A DNA stretch of 64,000 nucleotides, from the NCBI GenBank assembly GCA_021295955.1, contig JAGWBJ010000012.1, positions 59,736-123,735 of the forward strand. Reading direction: 5' to 3'. This stretch comes from Dehalococcoidia bacterium. GTDB lineage: Bacteria; Chloroflexota; Dehalococcoidia; Lucifugimonadales; JAGWBF01. Below, one piece after another: positions 24,713-33,454 of the stretch (positions within the stretch are counted from its first letter, which is position 1; each line of letters starts with the position of its first letter). The notes under the pieces are model-generated. The model saw nothing but the letters and a program-made list of their open reading frames with translations. It did not search any database and had not been told where the DNA came from. The translations under genes and the position numbers were made by a program.

Positions 24713-24754
24713 GAAACCTCTGAATGAGTGCGACACTCCGTTGTCTAATCTGTC

Positions 24755-24774
24755 ATACCCGCGAAGGCGGGTAT
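24755..24774. repeat. Dispersed palindromic repeat, copy 1
   Basis: An 8-bp perfect stem ATACCCGC/GCGGGTAT surrounds the loop GAAG, with GTC before and CCAGAA after. It belongs to the short GTCAT-YCCCGCGAA-GCGGG-ATCCA type element present four times in this window, here between convergent aldolase and FBPase genes. Confidence 0.7.
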
Positions 24775-24866
24775 CCAGAAACGCCAACAACGAGGAGCCT
24801 CGCTGTCTACGAAGGCCTATGGGTCCCGAAGCTCCGGCCCGCCGCCCGGCAAAGGGCCCCCTTCAC

Positions 24867-25862
24867 TCAGCCCTCGAAACGGATCTTGTCCAGGCGCGTG
24901 AAGTCGTGTTGGGAGTCGATCCACCGGATGGTCCCGGACCGGGACCGCATCACCAGTGAGTAGGTCTCGGCGCCGCCGCCGAGGACCTTGACCCCGTTGA
25001 GAAGCTCGCCGGAGCTGGCCCCCGTGGCGGAGAAGAACACGTCCTCCCCTCCCACCAGGTCCTCGGTGTTGTAGACCCTATCCAGGTCCAGTCCGGCCGC
25101 CTCGGCCGCCTCCCGCTCCGCGTCGTTGCGGGGCCACGCCTTGCCCTGGATGGCTCCGCCTATGCACCGGATGGCCGCCGCCGTCAGCACGCCCTCGGGG
25201 GTGCCCCCGATGCCCATGAGCACGTCCACGCCGCTCTCGGGCAGGGCCGCCTGGATGCCGGCCGCCACGTCGCCGTCGGTGATGAGCTTCACCCTGGCGC
25301 CGGCCTCCCGGATGTCGGCCAGGAGCTGGTCGTGGCGGGGACGGTCCAGGACCACCACCGTCACCTCTTGCACTCTACGGCCCAGGGCCTCGGCTATGTT
25401 CTTCAGGTTGTCCTCCACAGAGGCATCGAGGTCCACGGCGTCCCGGGCCTCCCTCCCCACCGCGATCTTGTTCATGTAGGCGGTCTCCCGGGGGACGATC
25501 ATGGTCCCCCGGGGCGAAAGGGCCACGGCGGCGATGGCCCCGGGAAGCCCTTTGGACAGGAGGGTGGTGCCGTCTATCGGGTCCACGGCGATGTCCACCT
25601 CGGGGGCCGAGCCGTCGCCTATGCGTTCGCCGATGTAGAGCATCGGCGCCTCGTCCTTCTCCCCCTCTCCTATAACCACGGTGCCGTCCATCGGCACGGA
25701 GCCCAGGGTGAACCGCATGGCATCCACCGCCGCTTGGTCCACCAGCTCTTTGTTGCCCATGCCCATGTACCGGGCCGCCGACAGGGCCGCCGCCTCGGTC
25801 ACTCGGACCAGCTCCATGGCAATGTTCCGCTCGATGGGCTGACGGATTCGAGTCGCGGCCAT
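24867..25862 (-). CDS. glpX: Fructose-1,6-bisphosphatase class II
   Basis: The 331-residue protein is GlpX-type FBPase: MDGTVVIGEGEKDEAPML, the metal-binding AVDPIDGTT signature, the DGDVAAGI segment and GIGGTPEGVL. It dephosphorylates fructose-1,6-bisphosphate in gluconeogenesis using Mg2+ or Mn2+. ATG 25862 is preferred over the frame start at 25892 because GGAGGAGGTG lies just upstream and the family start (MAATRIRQPIERN) fits. It is convergent with the aldolase gene. In some lineages the enzyme also accepts sedoheptulose bisphosphate, which cannot be told here. Confidence 0.95.
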   Translation of the reverse strand: MAATRIRQPIERNIAMELVRVTEAAALSAARYMGMGNKELVDQAAVDAMRFTLGSVPMDGTVVIGEGEKDEAPMLYIGERIGDGSAPEVDIAVDPIDGTTLLSKGLPGAIAAVALSPRGTMIVPRETAYMNKIAVGREARDAVDLDASVEDNLKNIAEALGRRVQEVTVVVLDRPRHDQLLADIREAGARVKLITDGDVAAGIQAALPESGVDVLMGIGGTPEGVLTAAAIRCIGGAIQGKAWPRNDAEREAAEAAGLDLDRVYNTEDLVGGEDVFFSATGASSGELLNGVKVLGGGAETYSLVMRSRSGTIRWIDSQHDFTRLDKIRFEG

Positions 25863-25897
25863 GGGGCACCTCCTCCGGGGCGGTCCTTGCATCCTGA

Positions 25898-25903
25898 ATT
25901 ATA
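25898..25903 (-). promoter_or_regulatory. Extended -10 promoter of glpX
   Basis: The minus strand reads TGCTATAAT, a perfect extended -10 box, about 36 bases before ATG 25862. No strong -35 is visible. Confidence 0.5.
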
Positions 25904-25997
25904 GCACCCGGCGGCCCCATTCTCCCCATCCCGAACGCTCCCCTCATCCAAGGGTGGCGCTATAGAGCGGACATCTGAGGCGTCCCGGTCTTCCGGA

Positions 25998-27188
25998 CTA
26001 GATCCGCCGCAGCCTTGGTATCACCAGGCCCATCACCAGGGCCATGGCGGCCAGGGCGATGCCGTTGATCAGCAGCGACAGCCGGGGGCTGGTCGCGTCG
26101 CTTATGTACCCGATCTCCACGTGCCCCAGGGGAGACGCGCCCAGCCCCACTATCCAGGAGCCCATGGCCCTCCCCCTCTCCTCGTTGGGCACGCTGAGCT
26201 GGAGCAGGGTGTGATGCATCACGTCCGTCGCCGTTGCCATGACGTTGATGAAGGCGACCATCACCACCGCCAGCAAAAACCCGGGGACCTGGGAGAGGAG
26301 GACCTGCCCCACCCCGAACCCCGCCAGGAATATCAGCAGAAGGATGCCCCTGCGAGGTATCCTCCACAGGGCGGTGACCACCACCACGCCCAGCGTTCCT
26401 CCCACGAACTTGAAGGCGGTGAGGACCCCCAGGCCCGCGGCCCCCACGTTCAACACCTCCTCGGTGAGCACCGGAAGGATGACCTGGTGGGAGAAGCCGA
26501 AGATCTCCGCCAGGGCCGTGGTGCCTATCAGGATCACCAGCGTCCTGTTGCTCTTGAGGGACCTGAAGTATCCGACGAGGTTCTGCCACACGGGCTCGGT
26601 GAACTGGGGGGCTGCGTCGCCCCGGCTCCGCAAGCCGTAGACGGCGAGCCCGGCCACCGCGTACACGGCCCCCATCGTGGCGAAGCCGGCGCCCGGGCCG
26701 AACCACTGGATGGCCGCTCCGGCCAGCAGGGCCCCCAGGACACCGCCGACGTTCTGCGCTACCGTTATCAGGCCTATGCCGTTGATGGCGTTGGACTCCC
26801 CTACCACGTCGTACACGTACGCCTGCCTGGCGGTGATATAGAAGGACAGGAGCCCCCCCATCAGGAACGCAGTCAGGATCAGGTGCCACACCTCCAGGTT
26901 GTCCGTGTACAGCAGGGCGGCGACCACCCCCGCCATGACGCCCGTCAGCCACGACGTCAGAAACAGCAGGACCCGGCGGTCGAACCGGTCGGCGATGGAG
27001 CCGGCCACGAACCCGATGACGACATTGGGCGCCGCCCTGGCGGCGAAGACCAACCCGACCATGCCTGCCGAGCCGGTGATGTCGAAGATGAGCCACCCCA
27101 GCAGCACCTGCTGCATGCCCATGCCCACCTGGTTGGCCACGGTGGCGAGCCACAGCACCCGGAAGTCCGGGAACCGGAAGGCCGCCAT
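25998..27188 (-). CDS. MFS exporter (EntS/MFS_3-like)
   Basis: The 396-residue membrane protein has about 12 TM segments, starting with the short FRFPDFRVLWLAT amphipathic region typical of the EntS/macrolide-efflux MFS_3 group, and the loop GSIADRFDRRVLL between TM2 and TM3. The ligand is unknown; relatives export siderophores or drugs. The open frame begins at 27404, but ATG 27188 (MAAFRFPDFR) matches the family start; the upstream part overlaps the control region of the divergent LLM gene. Confidence 0.88.
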   Translation of the reverse strand: MAAFRFPDFRVLWLATVANQVGMGMQQVLLGWLIFDITGSAGMVGLVFAARAAPNVVIGFVAGSIADRFDRRVLLFLTSWLTGVMAGVVAALLYTDNLEVWHLILTAFLMGGLLSFYITARQAYVYDVVGESNAINGIGLITVAQNVGGVLGALLAGAAIQWFGPGAGFATMGAVYAVAGLAVYGLRSRGDAAPQFTEPVWQNLVGYFRSLKSNRTLVILIGTTALAEIFGFSHQVILPVLTEEVLNVGAAGLGVLTAFKFVGGTLGVVVVTALWRIPRRGILLLIFLAGFGVGQVLLSQVPGFLLAVVMVAFINVMATATDVMHHTLLQLSVPNEERGRAMGSWIVGLGASPLGHVEIGYISDATSPRLSLLINGIALAAMALVMGLVIPRLRRI

Positions 27189-27324
27189 CAGGCGGCCGGA
27201 CCCGCCGGCCGGGCTACCCGGCAGGTTCAATGCGCACCGGTGGGAAAACGAATGTCGGTAGCAAACCCATGGAGCATAATATACAATGTCACGAGCAACG
27301 CTGCCCTTGGGAGGGATGCCGTCC

Positions 27325-28254
27325 ATGGCCAGGAAAGTGGGAGTCAAGTTCGGAATCGGCATACCCCAGGTGTCCCTGGACGGGACCTTCGACCCCGCCT
27401 CCATCGCCGGCTTCGTGAGACGGGCCGAAGAGCTGGGCTACGACAGCGGCTGGGTCCAGGAGCGTATGCTGGGCGGCCTCCCGACCCTGGACGCGCTGCC
27501 TCTGCTGACCTACGCCGCGGCCTTCACCAGCACCTTGAAGCTGGGGACCTCCGTGATGCTGACGGCCCTGGCCCCTCCCATACCCCTGGCCAAGAGCATA
27601 GCGGCCCTGGACCAGCTATCGGGCGGACGGGCCATCGTCGGCGTCGGCATAGGGGGCAGCACGGCCGCGTACCCCGCATTCCGGCTGCCCGCCGGGCGAA
27701 GGGTGACCCTCTTCGAGGAGGGCATTAGGCTCATGAAGTCCCTGTGGTCCCAGGAGCGGGTCACCTTCCGGGGGCGCTTCTGGCAGCTGGACGGCCTGGT
27801 CACCAACTCGGCCACGGTGCAGCGGCCCCACCCTCCCGTCTGGTTCGGCGCCCACTCGGAGGCCGCCCTCAGAAGGGCCGTCCGCATGGGTGACGGCTGG
27901 ATGGGCGCAGGCAACTCCACCACCGCCGAGTTCAAGGAGGAGATGGCGCTGCTGAGGCACATCTTCGAAGAGGAGGGACGGGACCCGGCCTCCTTCGCCC
28001 TGTCCAAGCGGGTGTACGTGGCGGTCACGACGGACAAGCGGGGCGAGTCCGAGAGGACCAAAGACTGGTTCGCCAGGCACTACGGCACTTCCGAAAGGGC
28101 CCTGGACGTCTCCGTGATCGGCGCCGAGGAGGAGTGTGTCGAGGCCCTCTCCCAGGTGGTCGACGAGGGTGTCGACCTGCTGATGGTCAACCCCATCTTC
28201 GATCAGATGGAGCAGATGGAGCGCCTGTCCAGGGACGTGCTGCCCAGGCTCTAG
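27325..28254 (+). CDS. LLM-class (luciferase-like) flavin-dependent oxidoreductase
   Basis: The 309-residue TIM-barrel protein matches bacterial luciferase-like monooxygenases/F420-dependent reductases: FGIGIPQ start, ELGYDSGWVQER, LGTSVM..APPIPLAKSIAALDQLSGGR, GVGIGGS and the late GAEEECVEAL. It probably uses FMNH2 or F420; substrates range from alkanes and alkanesulfonates to terpenoids. ATG 27325 is chosen because GGGAGGG lies 9 bases upstream; two in-frame ATGs occur at 27286 and 27316. These enzymes are multiplied in SAR202-type genomes. It is divergent from the MFS exporter, so a shared regulator is possible. Confidence 0.9.
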   Translation: MARKVGVKFGIGIPQVSLDGTFDPASIAGFVRRAEELGYDSGWVQERMLGGLPTLDALPLLTYAAAFTSTLKLGTSVMLTALAPPIPLAKSIAALDQLSGGRAIVGVGIGGSTAAYPAFRLPAGRRVTLFEEGIRLMKSLWSQERVTFRGRFWQLDGLVTNSATVQRPHPPVWFGAHSEAALRRAVRMGDGWMGAGNSTTAEFKEEMALLRHIFEEEGRDPASFALSKRVYVAVTTDKRGESERTKDWFARHYGTSERALDVSVIGAEEECVEALSQVVDEGVDLLMVNPIFDQMEQMERLSRDVLPRL

Positions 28255-28349
28255 CCCCGGTCTCGCCATCTGAGGGGAGTGCGAGACCGCCCATTCCCCA
28301 CGGTCCACCGCCCCCTTCGCCACTCCCGTGTTGCAGCATCCCCACCGTC

Positions 28350-28369
28350 ACTCCCGCGAAAGCGGGAGT
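28350..28369. repeat. Dispersed palindromic repeat, copy 2
   Basis: Perfect 8-bp stem ACTCCCGC/GCGGGAGT with loop GAAA, preceded by GTC and followed by CCAGG. Same element type as at 24755, 46203 and 47733. Confidence 0.7.
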
Positions 28370-28385
28370 CCAGGCCCCCACCGCT

Positions 28386-28411
28386 GGATTCCGGCTTGGG
28401 GGCCGGAATCC
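28386..28411. repeat. Inverted repeat adjacent to palindromic repeat copy 2
   Basis: Stem GGATTCCGGC/GCCGGAATCC (10 bp) around a 6-base loop, 16 bases after the preceding palindrome. The pair forms a two-hairpin unit between convergent genes and could also aid transcription termination. Confidence 0.6.
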
Positions 28412-28566
28412 CGGGGTGGATGAGGCCGACGAGCGCGCCACGCCACCGGGCCACGGGTCCAGTACTCAACGGCATGGATAGATTCCTCACCGCGCTGCGT
28501 TGGGAATGACACGAAGGGAGCGCGGGCAGTCTGCCACCGAGCCGCGACGGCGAAGCGCGGCGCTTT

Positions 28567-29982
28567 CTAGATGGGGGGGCGCCTGTGGTGCCACTCGGTG
28601 GCCTGCTCGTAGGCGTGGGCCGCCCGGAGCACCGTCTCCTCGTCGAAGGGGCGTCCGGCAAGCTGCAGACCGATGGGCATGCCGCCGTCGCCGAACCCGC
28701 AGGGAACGGTCACGGCCGGGAAGCCGGTGAGGTTGAAGGGCCTGGTGTACTGGGTCAGGGCGGGCGAGGAGCCCAGCACGGCGTCGCCGACCCTCACCTC
28801 CGTATCGCCGATGCGGTGGGCGGTGACGGGCTCCATGGGCCCGGCCAGCAGGTCCACTTCGCTGAGCAGGTCCAGGCACTGGCGTGTGAACGCGGTGCGC
28901 GCACGCTGGGCCAGGAGATAGTCCGGCGCGGAGACGAAGGTGCCGGCCTCCAGCATCCCGCGAACCGTCGGGTGTATCTCCGGCCCCCGGTCCCGCGTCA
29001 GCTCCCAGTGGAGGGACGCCGCCTCGCATCTGTGGATCGTGTTTCCGATGTCGGTGGTGTCGAGGTACATGGGCCACGACACCTCGGAGACCTCGGCTCC
29101 CAGGGCGGCGAGCCGGTCGATGGCGGCGCGTACCGTGCGTTCCACCAGGGGGTCCACGGGCACCTGGAAGTACTCCCTGGGCACTCCGACCCTGAGCCCG
29201 CGTATGTCGCCCGTCAGCGCCAGCGTGTAGTCCGGCGCCGGCACGTCCGCCGAGGTGGGGTCCTTGGGATCGTGTCCGGCCAGGACGTTCATGGCCAGGG
29301 CGATGTCCTCCACCGTACGTGCCATGGGCCCGGCGTGGTCCAGCCCCCAGGAGAACACCGTGATGCCCCGGCGGCTCACCCGGCCGTAGGTCGGCTTCAA
29401 TCCGACGATGCCGCACAGGGAGGCGGGGGCCCGGATCGACCCTCCCGTGTCCGTCCCCATGGCCAGGACACACTGCCCCGCGGCCACCGCCGACCCCGAT
29501 CCGCCGCTGGAGCCCCCGGCCACCAGGTCCGTGTTCCAGGGGTTGTGCATGACGCCGTAGTCCGGGCTGTGCTGGCCCGCGATGCCCGCCGCGAACTGGT
29601 CCAGGCTCAGCTTGCCCATCAGGACCGCCCCCGCCGCCTCGAACCGCGCCGCGACCTCGGAGTCGGCGTCGGGAACGAAGTCGTGGAAGATGCGGGACCC
29701 CGCGGTGTTGGGGACTCCCTTTACGTGGTATAGGTCCTTCAGGCCCACGGGGATGCCGTGCAACGGGCCCCGATAGCGCCCCGCCCGGACCTCCCGCTCG
29801 GCCTCCCGGGCCGACGCCATGGCCCGCTCCGGGAGGCGGGTGATGAACGAGTTCAGCCGCGGCTCCAGCGCCTCGATCCGCTCCAGGTGGGCCTGGGTGA
29901 CCTCCACGGGAGAGACCTCCCCGTTCCGGATCATGCGGGAGAGCTCTCCCGCGCTCTTGTAGCAAAGCTCCGTCGCTTCTAC
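28567..29982 (-). CDS. Amidase-signature family amidase, copy 1
   Basis: The roughly 471-residue enzyme has the amidase-signature core: catalytic Lys in VGLKDLYHV, the GGSSGGSGSAVAAG glycine/serine loop, and cis-Ser/Ser nucleophile in MGTDTGGSIRAPA. It hydrolyses a carboxylic amide. No ATG, GTG or TTG is found in frame at the family start; AAGGAG lies 7 bases before a GTA codon (29980-29982), the position expected for the start. It follows the allantoinase-like copy 3 and amidase copy 2 on the same strand, so the three look like one operon. Confidence 0.85.
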   Translation of the reverse strand, partial: VEATELCYKSAGELSRMIRNGEVSPVEVTQAHLERIEALEPRLNSFITRLPERAMASAREAEREVRAGRYRGPLHGIPVGLKDLYHVKGVPNTAGSRIFHDFVPDADSEVAARFEAAGAVLMGKLSLDQFAAGIAGQHSPDYGVMHNPWNTDLVAGGSSGGSGSAVAAGQCVLAMGTDTGGSIRAPASLCGIVGLKPTYGRVSRRGITVFSWGLDHAGPMARTVEDIALAMNVLAGHDPKDPTSADVPAPDYTLALTGDIRGLRVGVPREYFQVPVDPLVERTVRAAIDRLAALGAEVSEVSWPMYLDTTDIGNTIHRCEAASLHWELTRDRGPEIHPTVRGMLEAGTFVSAPDYLLAQRARTAFTRQCLDLLSEVDLLAGPMEPVTAHRIGDTEVRVGDAVLGSSPALTQYTRPFNLTGFPAVTVPCGFGDGGMPIGLQLAGRPFDEETVLRAAHAYEQATEWHHRRPPI

Positions 29983-30017
29983 GGCTTCACTCCTTCTCCA
30001 CGTGCCGGGGCTGGATG

Positions 30018-30938
30018 TCAGTACCCGGCCCCGGCCAGGCTGTCGGCGTACTCCATCGCCTCGTCGTAGCAGTTGGCGATGTAGTACTCGGCGATCTCGT
30101 CCGCCGTCGTCTGCCAGACGGCGTCGTGGGACATGATGTGGCCCAGGAGCTCGTCCAGGTACCTCACCCGGTGGGGCTGTCCGATTCGGAACGGGTGCAG
30201 GGCCACGCACATGACCCGGCCGCTCTCTGCGCCCTCCTTGTAGAGTTGGTCGAACTGGGCCTTGCAGATCTTGGCGAAATAGTCCCCTTCGTGGCTGGCC
30301 CTGAAAGTGCCGCCGTCGTTGGTCTCGATGGAGTAGGGTACGGAGACGAACTTCCCCCCGCCCTTCACCTGGATGGGCACCGGCTGGTCGTCGTGCATCC
30401 AGTCGCAGTGGTAGATCAGCCCGGCCTCGGCCATCAGGTCCGGGCTGTAGAGGCTGCTGGAGCCGTTGGGCCCGAACATGCCCTTGAGCTGCTTCCCCGT
30501 CTCCCTCTTCAGCGTCTCTACGCTGTCCCGGTAGAACTCCCGCTCCTCCTCCTCGGACACCGCGTGAAGGAACCGGGTGTTGTACATTCCGTGGCTCATG
30601 TAGTCCCAGTCCCGTTCCACCATGGCGTCGCGGATCTCCGGGAAGTGCTCCAGGACGGCCAGGTTCAGCGACGGGCAGGCCTTGATGTTGTGCTTGTCCA
30701 GGACCTCCAGCATCCGCCAGAAGCCCACCCTGTTGCCGTAGTCGGGGTAGGAGTACTCCCTGGCGTCGGGATGGGGCGTCCGGGGCCAGGGGTTGCGCAG
30801 GCCGTCGTAGTCCGGCAGGTACTCGTAGTGCTCCACGTTGGGCGCCACCCACACCGCCACGCGGGCCCCGTTGGGCCACCTCACGGGAGGACGCTCTATG
30901 ATGGGGCTGTAGGATACCCTGTAGGGTGGTAGGCTCAT
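30018..30938 (-). CDS. Allantoinase (PuuE)-like polysaccharide-deacetylase-fold protein, copy 3
   Basis: The 306-residue protein is strongly similar to copy 1 (17690-18601) over its full length: SLPPYRVSYSPIIERP, WVAPNVEHYEYLPDYDG, MSHGMYNTRF, MFGPNGSSS and ALHPFRIGQPHRVRYLDE. The same replacement of NodB metal ligands is seen. It is flanked by two amidase-signature genes on the same strand, 15 bases after one and about 35 before the other, so a sequential ring-opening and amide-hydrolysis pathway is a reasonable hypothesis. Confidence 0.9.
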   Translation of the reverse strand: MSLPPYRVSYSPIIERPPVRWPNGARVAVWVAPNVEHYEYLPDYDGLRNPWPRTPHPDAREYSYPDYGNRVGFWRMLEVLDKHNIKACPSLNLAVLEHFPEIRDAMVERDWDYMSHGMYNTRFLHAVSEEEEREFYRDSVETLKRETGKQLKGMFGPNGSSSLYSPDLMAEAGLIYHCDWMHDDQPVPIQVKGGGKFVSVPYSIETNDGGTFRASHEGDYFAKICKAQFDQLYKEGAESGRVMCVALHPFRIGQPHRVRYLDELLGHIMSHDAVWQTTADEIAEYYIANCYDEAMEYADSLAGAGY

Positions 30939-30953
30939 AGTTTCGTACCTCCG

Positions 30954-32360
30954 CTATACGGCCGCCGGCCGCATGGTATGCCATCCGGTGCCTTGCTGGT
31001 AGGCGTGGGCCACGTTCAGTACCGTGCCGTCTTCCCCGGGCCGTCCGGCTATCTGTAACCCTATGGGCATGTTGCGGTCCGTGAAGCCGCAGGGCACCGA
31101 CACGGCCGGGCAGCTCGCCAGGTTGAACGACGGAGTGAGGAGGGGCAGTGAGCCCAGCACCTGCTCCTTGCCGGTGATGGGTCCGTCGTCCCGTATGGGG
31201 ACGGCGGGGATGGCGATGGTGGCCAGGGCCAGCACGTCGTACCTGTCCAACGCCTCCAGGACCTGCCGCCGTATCATGCTCCTCAGCTTCTGGGCCTTGT
31301 AGTAGGCCTGGGCCGGGACGAGGCTGCCGGTGGTCAGCCCTATGCGGACGGCGTGGCCGTAGGCACCGGGCTGGCTTCGGAGCCGCTTGGCGTGGTCCAG
31401 GGCCGACTCGACCCCGATGTGGGTTGTGGTGATGACCTGGGAGTGGACGGTCAGCGGCAGGGAGACCTCCTCCACGTCCGCCCCCATGCCGCCCAGCACC
31501 GAGGCCGCCTCGACGACGGCGGCGGACACCTGCTCGTCCACCACCGGGCCATGGGAGAGCTCGGTTACGAGGCCGACCCGGATGCCGGACACCTCGCCCG
31601 TCAGCTCGGCCCTGTAGTCGGGCACGGGGGTGCTCCACGTATACGGGTCCTTCGGGTCGCGGCCTGCGATGGCGGTGAGGGTCATGGCCGCGTCCTCCGC
31701 CGAGCGGGACATGGGGCCGAAGGTGTCCATGGACCAGGAGCCGGACATGACGCCGTAACGGCTGACCCTTCCCCACGTCGGCCTCAACCCCGACAGGCCG
31801 CACCAGCTCGACGGCCACCGGATGGACCCGCCGGTGTCCTCCCCCAGGGAGGTGGCGCACAGGAAGGCGCCGGTGGCGGCCGCGGAGCCGCTGCTGGACC
31901 CTCCCGTGTACATGTCCAGGTCCCACGGGTTGTGGGGCGTGCTGTACTGGTGGGCGTACCCCGTTATCGCCAGCTCCGTCATGTTGGTCTTGCCCAGAAG
32001 GATTGCCCCTGCCCTCCCCAGGTTGGCGACTATGGTGGCGTCCTCATCGGGCACGGAGTCGGCCAGGAAGCGGCATCCCCCCGTGGACCGCACGCCCTTC
32101 GTCCAGAGCTGGTCCTTGACGGCCACGGGGACCCCGTGCATGGGCCCCAGGTAGTTGCCCCGGGCGATCTCCTCCTGGGCCTGCCTTGCCTCGGCCATCG
32201 CCCGGTCCCTGCACACGGTCAGGTAGGCGTTGTACCTGAAGTCCTGGTCGTCGATGCGGTCCAGGTAGGCCTCCACCGCCTCCACGGGGGAGACCTCACC
32301 GGCGCGGACCAGGTCGGAAAGGCGCGCCGCCGTCAGGAAAGGGATGTCTTGCTTGTCCAT
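30954..32360 (-). CDS. Amidase-signature family amidase, copy 2
   Basis: The 468-residue enzyme shows the complete amidase-signature triad: Lys in VAVKDQLW, Ser in YTGGSSSGSAAA and nucleophile Ser in GEDTGGSIRWPS. The C-terminal CGFTDRNMPIGLQIAGRP is typical of the family. It resembles aspartyl/glutamyl-tRNA amidotransferase A-like and substrate-specific amidases, but the gatB/gatC partners are absent here, so a catabolic amidase is likelier. First gene of the operon amidase, allantoinase-like, amidase. Related to but clearly distinct from copy 1. Confidence 0.93.
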   Translation of the reverse strand: MDKQDIPFLTAARLSDLVRAGEVSPVEAVEAYLDRIDDQDFRYNAYLTVCRDRAMAEARQAQEEIARGNYLGPMHGVPVAVKDQLWTKGVRSTGGCRFLADSVPDEDATIVANLGRAGAILLGKTNMTELAITGYAHQYSTPHNPWDLDMYTGGSSSGSAAATGAFLCATSLGEDTGGSIRWPSSWCGLSGLRPTWGRVSRYGVMSGSWSMDTFGPMSRSAEDAAMTLTAIAGRDPKDPYTWSTPVPDYRAELTGEVSGIRVGLVTELSHGPVVDEQVSAAVVEAASVLGGMGADVEEVSLPLTVHSQVITTTHIGVESALDHAKRLRSQPGAYGHAVRIGLTTGSLVPAQAYYKAQKLRSMIRRQVLEALDRYDVLALATIAIPAVPIRDDGPITGKEQVLGSLPLLTPSFNLASCPAVSVPCGFTDRNMPIGLQIAGRPGEDGTVLNVAHAYQQGTGWHTMRPAAV

Positions 32361-32459
32361 GTGTGCGTCCTCTTGGGAAGGGGTGTGATGCCAATTCCGG
32401 AGCGAGGTGCAGAACCCTTGTCTCGATGTAGGGTTAGCTATCGGGCCAGATAGTGGGGT

Positions 32460-32648
32460 CTAGGTCAGTCGCAGGATGGCAACGGCGGCTCCCCCCACCA
32501 GCAGCATTACGCCGATGTTCCACCTGGTGGCGCTTGTGATAGCCCCCATCAGGTCTGCCCGCAGGTTGGCCAGATCTTCCTTGGTAGCGTAGTGGCGCAG
32601 TTCCTCCCGGAGCTCGGAGCGTGTAATCGGGCTCTCGGTAGTGGCCAT
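32460..32648 (-). CDS. Small single-TM protein with coiled coil
   Basis: The 62-residue product has a charged helix (SELREELRHYATKEDLANLRADL) followed by a C-terminal TM segment (NIGVMLLVGGAAVAIL). Small helix-plus-anchor proteins of this kind are common near toxin or phage-type genes and in Chloroflexota, with no established function. ATG 32648 has GGAGGCG upstream and is preferred to the frame start at 32717. Monocistronic between the amidase operon and the PNPOx-like gene. Confidence 0.65.
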   Translation of the reverse strand: MATTESPITRSELREELRHYATKEDLANLRADLMGAITSATRWNIGVMLLVGGAAVAILRLT

Positions 32649-32788
32649 GGGCGACGCCTCCTCTGGTACCCCCTTCTGATAATCGTCAGGTCTTGATTCT
32701 ACAATTCCATCACCCATGTGTCCATCAATGAGCGTTACCCACCGGGGAGCTTCTGGTGCGGCAACCCGGTCCTGAGTGGCGCCCTTCC

Positions 32789-32817
32789 TTTACTTGCCCG
32801 AGGCCTGAGGGTAGAAT
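32789..32817 (+). promoter_or_regulatory. Possible promoter of the PNPOx-like gene
   Basis: TTTACT (32789-32794), a 17-base spacer and TAGAAT (32812-32817), about 30 bases before ATG 32848. Confidence 0.4.
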
Positions 32818-32847
32818 TGGTGAAACACCCAGCTCGGAGGAGGCAGC

Positions 32848-33420
32848 ATGGCCACCACGCAGACCGCGAATCAGAACCGTTTCGCCGAGGCGTTCGGATA
32901 TCCCAAGGGCCGGGCCGTGACGAAGGTGAAGACCTACATGACGGCCTACGTGCAGGAGTTCATCGGCCGCTCCCCATTCCTGGTCATGGCTTCGGGAGAC
33001 CGCGAGGGCCACATGGACGCCTCGCCCAAGGGTGGCAAGCCCGGGTTCGTCCGGGTGCTGGACGACAGGCACCTGCTGCTTCCCGACGTCGCCGGGAACA
33101 AGCTGTTTCAGACCTACCAGAACCTGGACAACAACCCCCACGTCGGGCTGGTGTTCTTCATCCCCGGAGTGACCGATACGGTCAGGGTCAACGGCCGCAT
33201 CACCTTCACCGACAAAGAGGACCTGGAACGGCGCAACGTGGAGCTGTCCCTGTACGAGCCCGACGACAACGCCAAGCACCTGCAGGGCATCATCATCGAG
33301 GTGGAGGAGTCCTACGGCCACTGCCCCCGGGCCCTCAACTTCTCCCACCTGTGGGACCTGGAGGAGATAGCCGCCAACCAGGCCCAGCGGCCCATCTCCA
33401 ACCGCGCCGCCGACAGCTAG
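32848..33420 (+). CDS. Pyridoxamine 5'-phosphate oxidase-like FMN-binding protein
   Basis: The 190-residue split-barrel protein belongs to the PNPOx-like group annotated as MSMEG_1061-type: FLVMAS with DASPKGG, the LLLPDVAGNKLFQTYQNLDNNPHVGLVF signature and the DTVRVNG strand. Such proteins bind FMN or F420 and reduce diverse substrates; few are true PNP oxidases. GGAGGAGG precedes ATG 32848. It is convergent with the SDR gene. Substrate unknown. Confidence 0.9.
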   Translation: MATTQTANQNRFAEAFGYPKGRAVTKVKTYMTAYVQEFIGRSPFLVMASGDREGHMDASPKGGKPGFVRVLDDRHLLLPDVAGNKLFQTYQNLDNNPHVGLVFFIPGVTDTVRVNGRITFTDKEDLERRNVELSLYEPDDNAKHLQGIIIEVEESYGHCPRALNFSHLWDLEEIAANQAQRPISNRAADS

Positions 33421-33454
33421 TCCGGGCCGGCACGGCTGCCGGGACCGCCGGGAG

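Larger units (their letters stand above)
28255..28566. other. Gene-free spacer with palindromic repeats
   Basis: About 310 bases between the convergent LLM and amidase genes. It contains the repeats annotated at 28350-28369 and 28386-28411. The short open frames crossing it have no family resemblance and are taken as non-coding. Confidence 0.7.

Noticed and set aside
30000-31926. N-terminal extension of the amidase frame (1119 codons in total)
   Set aside because: Upstream of about 29982 the frame is a shadow of the allantoinase-like and second amidase genes; no domain is visible there.
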